DNA of 64,000 nucleotides from Rhipidocladum racemiflorum (Eukaryota > Streptophyta > Magnoliopsida > Poales > Poaceae): positions 4,216,001 through 4,280,000 of the forward strand of contig CM070581.1 of assembly GCA_036346355.1 (NCBI GenBank), written 5' to 3'. Below the pieces are notes generated by a model. It was not told where the DNA came from. It did not search any database and worked only from the letters and a program-made list of their open reading frames with translations. Below, one piece after another: positions 58,246 to 64,000 of the stretch. Positions within the stretch are counted from its first letter, which is position 1. Each line of letters starts with the position of its first letter. The translations under genes and the position numbers were made by a program.

Positions 58246-58502
58246 CTCCCTCCATCCTGAAAAAGAAGTTGTTTTAGAGTTGTCCTAAGTCAAAGTTTTA
58301 AAACTTTATCTACAAATAACTTTTAAACCATTTGGATTAAACACATAAAAGTTACATAAATAGATTTGTCATGAAAAGAGCTTTCAAATATTATAATTTC
58401 AATGCATTTTATAAGTAAAATGCAATAATTTTTAATGGTCAAAGTTGTATTTTGGAGACCGTGTCGATGTCCAAAATGACTTCTTTTTCAGGATGGAGGG
58501 AG
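58246..58502. mobile_element. Stowaway MITE (Tc1/mariner type)
   Basis: 257 bp with near-perfect inverted termini CTCCCTCCATCCTGAAAAAG and, inverted, the same at the right end, flanked by TA at 58244-58245 and 58503-58504. Terminal sequence and TA duplication are diagnostic of Stowaway. It lies about 390 bp beyond the stop codon of the chloroplast RNA-binding protein gene. Confidence 0.93.
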
Positions 58503-58892
58503 TATTCGAGATAAGGCCAAAATTTAAATGTTAATACGAAATCCTGGCGTGGCCGGTCTGGTAACATGTTTTACGACATCACAGACGCAGTACAAACATT
58601 CAGAGAGGTTTAAAACCCTTAATCATATCATATGTCCATACTTGGCCGTTGCCATGCATGTGACAACGATTTTGACCAAAAGGAAATCCACTTCTCTTTG
58701 GATAGGGGCAGGGCAACGAACATGAGAGGGTGGGTGCATTGCAATGCTGTGAAAAATCTTCCCGTACACAAGTTCACTTTCAATCTCCCATTAGCCACAT
58801 TTTTTAGCCATATAGAGGCAAGAGTAGAAACTAGAAAGTAAAACTTGGACGAAAAACATTATAATTGACCTCTAAGTCAACGCAAGGAAATT

Positions 58893-60507
58893 TCAAAACT
58901 CACGCCTTGGCTTTGATTCTGCAACTGTAACTCGTATCTGTCTACCATCCAAGTCCTACATAACAACACCATACACTCAATTAGCATGCATATTCAAAAC
59001 AACAATGTTAATAACTGTACAGGTCACATCAAGCAACTAGCTAGAGAGTATGTTTGAACTTGTCATGGTAAGAAGAGTATGCAGGAACTTACAATGCCAT
59101 CAAGCTTCGATATCGCATTGGTGACCTCTTCAGCAGAGCCGTAGGTGACAAAACCAAAACCCCTCGACCTGCCACTATCCCTGTCATAGATGACTTTAGC
59201 ATCGAGCACCCTCCCTTGCTCGCTGAACAGGTTCTCGAGCGTTGAGTTGTCGACGCCCCAAGAAAGGTTCCCCACGTACAGCTTGTTGGATGAATCGAAG
59301 TTGCCATTGCCACCACCTCTTGGTCCTCTTGATGCGAATTCCTTGCGAGGAGGTGGTGGCCCTGAGTTTACCCTCAGAGGTCTTCCTTGAAATGTCTGTT
59401 TTGTGATTCATTTAGTCAATAGTCCAATGTAATGCACAATACATGAATACATGACAAGCGATTCAGTATCAAACAATTAGCCAATAAAATAAGCACGTTT
59501 GATTACACTTGGGATCAGATTTCAGGTCTTTACCAATGGAATCTTAAGTGAATTTTTTTGCTTTTGCTGCATAATTTTTCTCTACAGCCAGTTCACCTAT
59601 TCCAGAAGCGTATATACCAAGAGAAGGTGACTTAAAACATGGGATTATACAGTGTATACTCACATAGCCATCGAATTGTTCGACGGCAGCTCCGACTTCT
59701 TCGGTTGTAGACATTGTCACGAATCCAAATCCACGGCTTCTTCCAGTCATTCTATCATACACAACCTGAAAAAACAATGGAAATATTATATAAGCATGGG
59801 GGAAGGGGTTCGAGGCGTGCGTCGGTGCGTGCAGCTCAGCTGTTGGACAATTAAACATCCATTTGTTGCGGTAATTTACCATGCTATCGAACCAATTCGA
59901 TAGTAATTCAAACTGAAACAATTTTACAATATCTAATCGTAATCATGAAGAACGAAATTCCGTTGCAACAATTCTTCTTCTATGGGATGGCCAGACAAGA
60001 AAACTGAAACCAAATGTGCTGAGTCCTGACTCTCCCAATCTAGTCCAGCCAAACCATGCGGCACCGAGCAGAATTTTAGAGAATTTTTTTTTTTGAAGGA
60101 GATTAAAGTGTTTAAATTTACGCTAGTACAATTAGCGTGAAACTAATTACCGAGACGGGACTGTTCATGTGTACCTCAACCATCTCGACGGAGCCGGCCT
60201 GCTCGAAGAGCCCAGCGAGCTGCGCGCTGTCGACGCTGAACGGCAGGTTGCCGACGAACAGCTTCAGGTCCTCGGAGAACTCCGCCTCCGAACCCCCTCC
60301 CTCCTCCGTATCGACATCCGGCGACACCGCGACGGCCACGGGCGCCAGGAGCCGCCTCCGCAACGGCACCAACAACGCCGAAGCTGACACGGCGCGCGGC
60401 GGCAGGGGCAGCCTGCAGGGGGAATATGGAGCGGAGGGGGCGGGCTTGGCGGAGGCGAGGTGGAGGAAGTTGGGGGAGAGCGAGGTGGAGAAGAGGGTGG
60501 CCGCCAT
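58893..60507 (-). CDS. Chloroplast ribonucleoprotein with two RRMs (cpRNP, 28/31-kDa type)
   Basis: Four exons on the minus strand: 60507-60175, 59765-59664, 59395-59093, 58955-58893; GT-AG introns, 266 aa. Residues 1 to about 60 are Ala/Ser/Pro/Arg-rich without acidic residues, a plastid transit peptide. A short acidic stretch (about 64-80) precedes RRM1 (about 82-156; RNP2 LFVGNL at 83-88, RNP1 RGFGFVTM at 122-129). A Gly-containing linker of about 26 aa leads to RRM2 (about 183-262; RNP2 LYVGNL at 184-189, RNP1 RGFGFVTY at 223-230). cpRNPs bind plastid mRNAs, stabilise them and support editing and splicing; that role is by family. The short linker argues against the long-linker CP29 class. 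A TATA box lies about 90 bp upstream. Confidence 0.95.
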
Positions 60508-60597
60508 GACGGGATGAGGCTTTGGCCTTTGGGGATAAGGTTCCGGGGTTTGGGAGACGGGACGGGAGGAGTGGGAGTGAGCGAAGCGAGGAGGGGG

Positions 60598-60605
60598 TTT
60601 TATAT
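60598..60605 (-). promoter_or_regulatory. TATA box of cpRNP gene
   Basis: TATATAAA on the minus strand, 91-98 bp upstream of the ATG, followed by a C/T-rich leader. Spacing is right for a short 5' UTR of about 60 bp. Confidence 0.6.
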
Positions 60606-61214
60606 ACTATACCGTACAGGGGCAAGGGCTAACGCCTATCGGCCTCGATATTTTCTCTCGCAGAGATATTTTTGAGGTGCTCGGATTAAGGGAGTGTGTG
60701 GCCCACTGTCAGTGTAAGAAAGGCGTCCGCCGGTTGTTTAGCTGGAAGTAATCTGTATGTTAGGATGGGTCAGGATAAACGGATGTTTTAGGTCTTGCTT
60801 GGGAAGCCCAAAATCCTGGGCGAATAAGACTATCTTCAACGGGTTCCCATCCACCCCTTCATTCCCTTCGTGATGGGGAAAAAGCCACAAAGGGAACCCC
60901 GGCGACGCTCCAGCGGCTTCTCCTCCCGAGTGCGGCTCGGAAGGGATAAGAGAGAGAATCTCGGTCGGGGGAGATTCTCTCTCCTTGCCCTTCCACTCGA
61001 TGAGCGGGTGGAGGAGCTCTCGCGCGCTGGGGCGGAAGAAGGGACAGTGGCGCGGAAGCGGGGGCAAGGACCAGTCGAGTCGCGTCGGCGTCTTGATGGC
61101 GTGCCGCAGGCGAGCGGCGGCGATGGTTCTTTGAAGAGGAGGAGGCTGGGCATCTTCACCGGCGTGCACGGAGGCCACAACCGCGTCGAGGCGAGGTAAA
61201 AAATTTCCCCCAAA

Positions 61215-61285
61215 TTTTCGATCTGTTGTCCGATTTGTTCTAGCTCCGATCTGTTGTCCGATGTGTTGTCCGATGTGTTGTCCGA
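61215..61285. repeat. Short GTTGTCCGATNTG tandem repeat
   Basis: GTTGTCCGAT followed by a short variable tail recurs at 61223, 61251, 61265 and 61275, with related GATCTGT phrases around it to about 61500. The array is small and imperfect and lies just after the GC-rich start of the presumed element. Confidence 0.55.
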
Positions 61286-61609
61286 TCTGTGCAATGAACT
61301 AGATGGCGGCCGCCCAAAACCCTAAATCAACTAGATCTGTGCAACCAAGTAGATGGTAGGAGAGATTGATCTGTGGTCCGATCTGTTCTAGCTCCGATCT
61401 GTGCTAGGGTTGGTGTGTCATTTGGGATTGATCTGTCATTTTGGGTTGATCCTATGTCATTTGGGATTGATCTCTACTATGGGATTGATCTCTACTATCG
61501 TATGTACAACCTGCCATGGATCATGCGTTAATTTCAGTTCTAGTGCTATCAACAACAGATATTATTTGTGTAGATGGATGAATAAACACTCCTAGCATAT
61601 CTGCGAAGC

Positions 61610-61939
61610 ATGAAAGAAAATGTTGAGTTGCAGGTTGAAGCTCTTAGGAAGATAGTAAATGAGAATTTCAGCACGGTACAGTGTTGCCATTCTATCGACC
61701 TCAACTATGCCCTCCTCGCTGTGGATGCCATCGTGTCTTGCTTGGACGAACTGACCTTGAAAGCTGTAGATGTTGTCGTAGCAGCAGAGAATGCAGGCCA
61801 TCATGACGTCGACCCTGACGACATTGTCCGTGCTGACTATGTGGAACCACCGGTGCCGACTGGCTGTGATTGGGCTAGCTCGAAGGGATCGGAGTCCGAT
61901 GGATGGGAGTCCGACCGTTCGTGGCATCTGAACTGCTAA
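61610..61939 (+). CDS. Hypothetical protein, transposon-associated
   Basis: A 109-aa ORF beginning MKENVELQVEALRKIV and ending SDRSWHLNC. It has a helical N-terminal half with heptad-like spacing and an acidic C-terminal half (HHDVDPDDIVRADYVEPP). No family is recognised. The frame may extend upstream as an exon. It lies inside the presumed Harbinger-type element, ahead of the ORF1-like gene. Confidence 0.3.
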   Translation: MKENVELQVEALRKIVNENFSTVQCCHSIDLNYALLAVDAIVSCLDELTLKAVDVVVAAENAGHHDVDPDDIVRADYVEPPVPTGCDWASSKGSESDGWESDRSWHLNC

Positions 61940-61959
61940 TTCGTGTTATATATGTCGTA

Positions 61960-62710
61960 GATGTTCTAGTACTATTATATGGTGTGTATGTAGAACTATG
62001 GATTAGAAGTTTGTCATGGAACTTTGTATGTGCTGATACCTGATATGATTTTGCTGGTACCATATTGCTTATCAACTTGATTACGCTATGCTGAAACCTG
62101 ATATGATTTTGCTGATACCATATTGCTTATCAACTTGATTGCGCTTTGCTGATACCTCAACTTGATGAGGTAAATGAGCTGATACCTCATACGATTTTGC
62201 TGATTGATCTGTGTACTTAACTATGGATTAGAAGTGTGTCGGGGAACTTCGTAATTGCTGATACCTGATATGATTTTGCTGATACCATATTGAATGTTTT
62301 GGTATGAGGTATTGAATTATCGAGGTAGAGTACTGAACTGTCGAGGTATTGATATGATTTTGCTGATACCATATTGCTTGGTAAATGAGCTGAACTTGGT
62401 ATGAGGTACTGAACTTATAAATGTTTTACATGTCTAAATAAATTATGGTCAATATATGTTTTACCTGAACTTATAAATGTTTTACATGTCTCAATAACAG
62501 ATAGTCTCTGTGTATCGAACTATGCATTAGAAGGGATAGTTTGGCATGGTTCAGGTATTGCTTAGGATCTGTGTACTTGATGAGCTGAACTTAACTATTT
62601 TGCTTAGAACTTTGGCATGATCATTGGTTCAGTTCTATTTGCTGATACTATGCTCATACCTAATACTATGCTGATACCTCAAAGTTGATTGCACTATGCT
62701 GATACCTCAA
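61960..62710. repeat. Degenerate repeats of GCTGATACC phrases
   Basis: The phrases CTGATACCTGATATGATTTT and GCTGATACCATATTGCTT recur at about 62030, 62090, 62145, 62190, 62255, 62345 and again near 62640-62700, with irregular spacing. They occupy the gap between the two ORFs and look like decayed tandem repeats within an intron or spacer. Confidence 0.65.
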
Positions 62711-62720
62711 CTTTTTTGTC

Positions 62721-63839
62721 ATGGAATTCCTAAACAGGGATATCATGGATCCATTTCTACAGAGTATGCTCAATGAGGGCGTTGATAACATGAACTGCAT
62801 TGATCCTGGGGGCCAGCCAAGCCTGCCATTGCCGGGTCGACCTTCACCCCGGGTTGGTATGACTCCCATGGGGCAGACAATAGTTCAGCAAAGGGTAATA
62901 AGAAGAAGGGCGCGCCGAAGACTTCGAGGAAAACATGGAAAGCAGCGAAGGAAGAGCTACTAATGCCGGCATGGTTGAATGTGAGCCAAGACTCTATCGT
63001 TGGCATTAATCAGTCAGCCGATACCTACTGGGCCAACATTGTGAAATACTGTGAGGAAAATGCCACTGTGAACTGGACTCCGAGATCTGAGAAGGGATTA
63101 ATAAATCACTGGCAAAACATCAGTGCAGATTCGAGCAAATTTGCAGCTTACGTGGCGAAGGTCGACGAGATTCACCCTCGCGGCAGTACTCTCGAAAATA
63201 GGGTAAATAAGATAAGTGAATTGCCATTCCGTATATCTAATTTTGGCCTGCATTGATCATGTGCACTTATATATTTGCTTATTTGCCGATTGCAAGATTG
63301 CCATGGTGATGAAGATGTTCAAAGAAATCGAAGGAAGGTCATTTGGTTTTCTCCACCTTTGGTCCACTCTCAGTCAGCACCCGAAGTGGTGCGCTCACAT
63401 GGATGCAAAGCGACAGAAGACCGAGTATGCCTTGTCCGCATGGTCTAGTGCCGCTGGACATTCTATTTTAGGTGTGCCGGACGATGTGATACCCGTTGGA
63501 TCTCGTGAGTTACCTAGGCCAATTGGCCGTGATGGTGCACGGAAGGCTCGGCCACGGGGTGCAGTCGGCAGCACGTCTTCGGGCAGCATGGTCAGCGGCA
63601 CGTACAAAGATGAGTTAATAGAACTTAACAATCACAAGGCTGAATTGGTTGAACAATGGCGTGAGGAGGTGTCCATCATGAGGCGCAATGAAGGACATCT
63701 GCGTGAGGAGGTGTCCATCAAGAGGCACGTTGAGGAGGACAAGATCATGGCAATGGATATCAGTACCATGGACGAGGCATCTCGTGAGTACTTCTCGCGT
63801 CGCAAGGCGGAGATTATTGCCAGGAGGTACGGGTCATGA
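62721..63839 (+). pseudogene. Myb-like/NAM-associated ORF1 of a Harbinger-type transposon
   Basis: The first open part (62721-62963) reads MEFLNRDIMDPFLQSML... A frame change near 62897 leads into KGNKKKGAPKTSRKTWKAAK and MPAWLNVSQDSIVGINQ. An intron of 94 bp (63203-63296, GT...AG) joins ENR to IAMVMKMFKEIEGRSFGFLH. The Trp-spaced helices (PAWLNVSQD, YWANIVKYC, GLINHWQNIS) are a trihelix/Myb-like DNA-binding fold, and HLWSTLSQHPKW starts the NAM-associated region; the C-terminus is a charged coiled coil (REEVSIMRRN). In grasses this protein is ORF1 of PIF/Harbinger elements and helps the transposase bind DNA. One frameshift suggests the copy is broken, unless the shift hides another intron. 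Confidence 0.65.
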
Positions 63840-63925
63840 TAGTTGGATGGACTCGTTTATGTACTGCATGGACGGGGTCATTGGCAAGCTGTATGTTTTC
63901 GTACCTATGTACTGCATGGACTCAT

Positions 63926-64000
63926 TTATGTGTTGTTCCTGACCTGCAACAATTACTCGTTTATGTGTTGTTCCTGACCTGCAACAATTACTCGTTTATG
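63926..64000. repeat. 35-bp tandem repeat at window edge
   Basis: 63926-63960 is repeated exactly at 63961-63995, and the next copy begins with TTATG at the window end. The array may continue outside the window. Confidence 0.85.

Larger units (their letters stand above)
60830..64000 (+). mobile_element. Harbinger-type (or related) DNA transposon, left part
   Basis: The interval contains the ORF1-like gene at 62721-63839, an unknown short ORF at 61610-61939 and internal repeats, and runs off the window. ATCTTCAACGGGTTCCC near 60833 resembles an element terminus, but I could not find its inverse, so the left edge is tentative. The transposase gene should lie beyond 64000. Confidence 0.4.

Noticed and set aside
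1..64000. CRISPR arrays or bacterial operons
   Set aside because: Spliced genes, plant transposons and absence of spacer-repeat arrays show eukaryotic nuclear DNA; the 28-bp array at 19467 has no unique spacers.
1..64000. tRNA and rRNA genes
   Set aside because: I saw no A/B-box pair with a cloverleaf and no rRNA-like segment; retroelement primer sites (26192, 10941) match only part of a tRNA.

Overview
The window is nuclear DNA from a grass (Poaceae). It has four intron-containing genes with canonical plant splice sites and GC-rich first exons, set in a dense mix of Copia and Gypsy retrotransposons, Stowaway, hAT, CACTA and Harbinger-type DNA elements and MITEs. I cannot name the species from sequence alone.

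Host genes, left to right: (1) 11418-16147, plus strand, 11 exons, 448 aa: an ankyrin-repeat Raf-like kinase of the plant ILK/VIK type. (2) 24292-21318, minus strand, 4 exons, 223 aa: a p24 delta cargo receptor of the early secretory pathway. (3) 46454-33925, minus strand, 20 exons, 684 aa: a membrane protein with a J-like domain lacking HPD and a thioredoxin-like region; one intron is GC-AG, and its long introns carry transposons and an unidentified acidic pseudogene. (4) 60507-58893, minus strand, 4 exons, 266 aa: a chloroplast RNA-binding protein with two RRMs. Every exon junction was read by eye and the reading frame closes across each gene.

Mobile DNA: 1-1950 is a GC-rich LTR-like block. 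4946-6600 is a decayed Copia remnant. 7051-11138 is a complete but gag-less Copia element (183-bp LTRs, TSD ATATT), 275 bp upstream of the kinase start codon. 16540-20700 holds LTR/leader fragments and tandem repeats. 25565-27842 is a very young gag-only element (TR-GAG type) with two 625-bp LTRs that read as identical and TSD GGCGC, nested in an older Copia-like remnant. 28681-31074 is a truncated Gypsy LTR plus gag, followed by an unknown spliced pseudogene. 46600-50450 has a possible Helitron end, one CACTA terminus and a 120-bp minisatellite. 50591-57050 is a full-length decayed Copia element with TSD TAAGA. 58246-58502 is a Stowaway MITE. 60830 to the window end looks like a Harbinger-type element carrying its Myb/NAM-associated ORF1.

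The host genes belong to unrelated pathways (signalling, ER-Golgi traffic, ER/membrane folding, plastid RNA metabolism), and no operon-like or clustered system is evident. The least explained material is the frameshifted acidic gene inside the 3-kb intron, the pseudogene at 31.1-32.2 kb, the gag-only and gag-less retroelements, and the patchwork LTRs of the 50.6-57 kb element.
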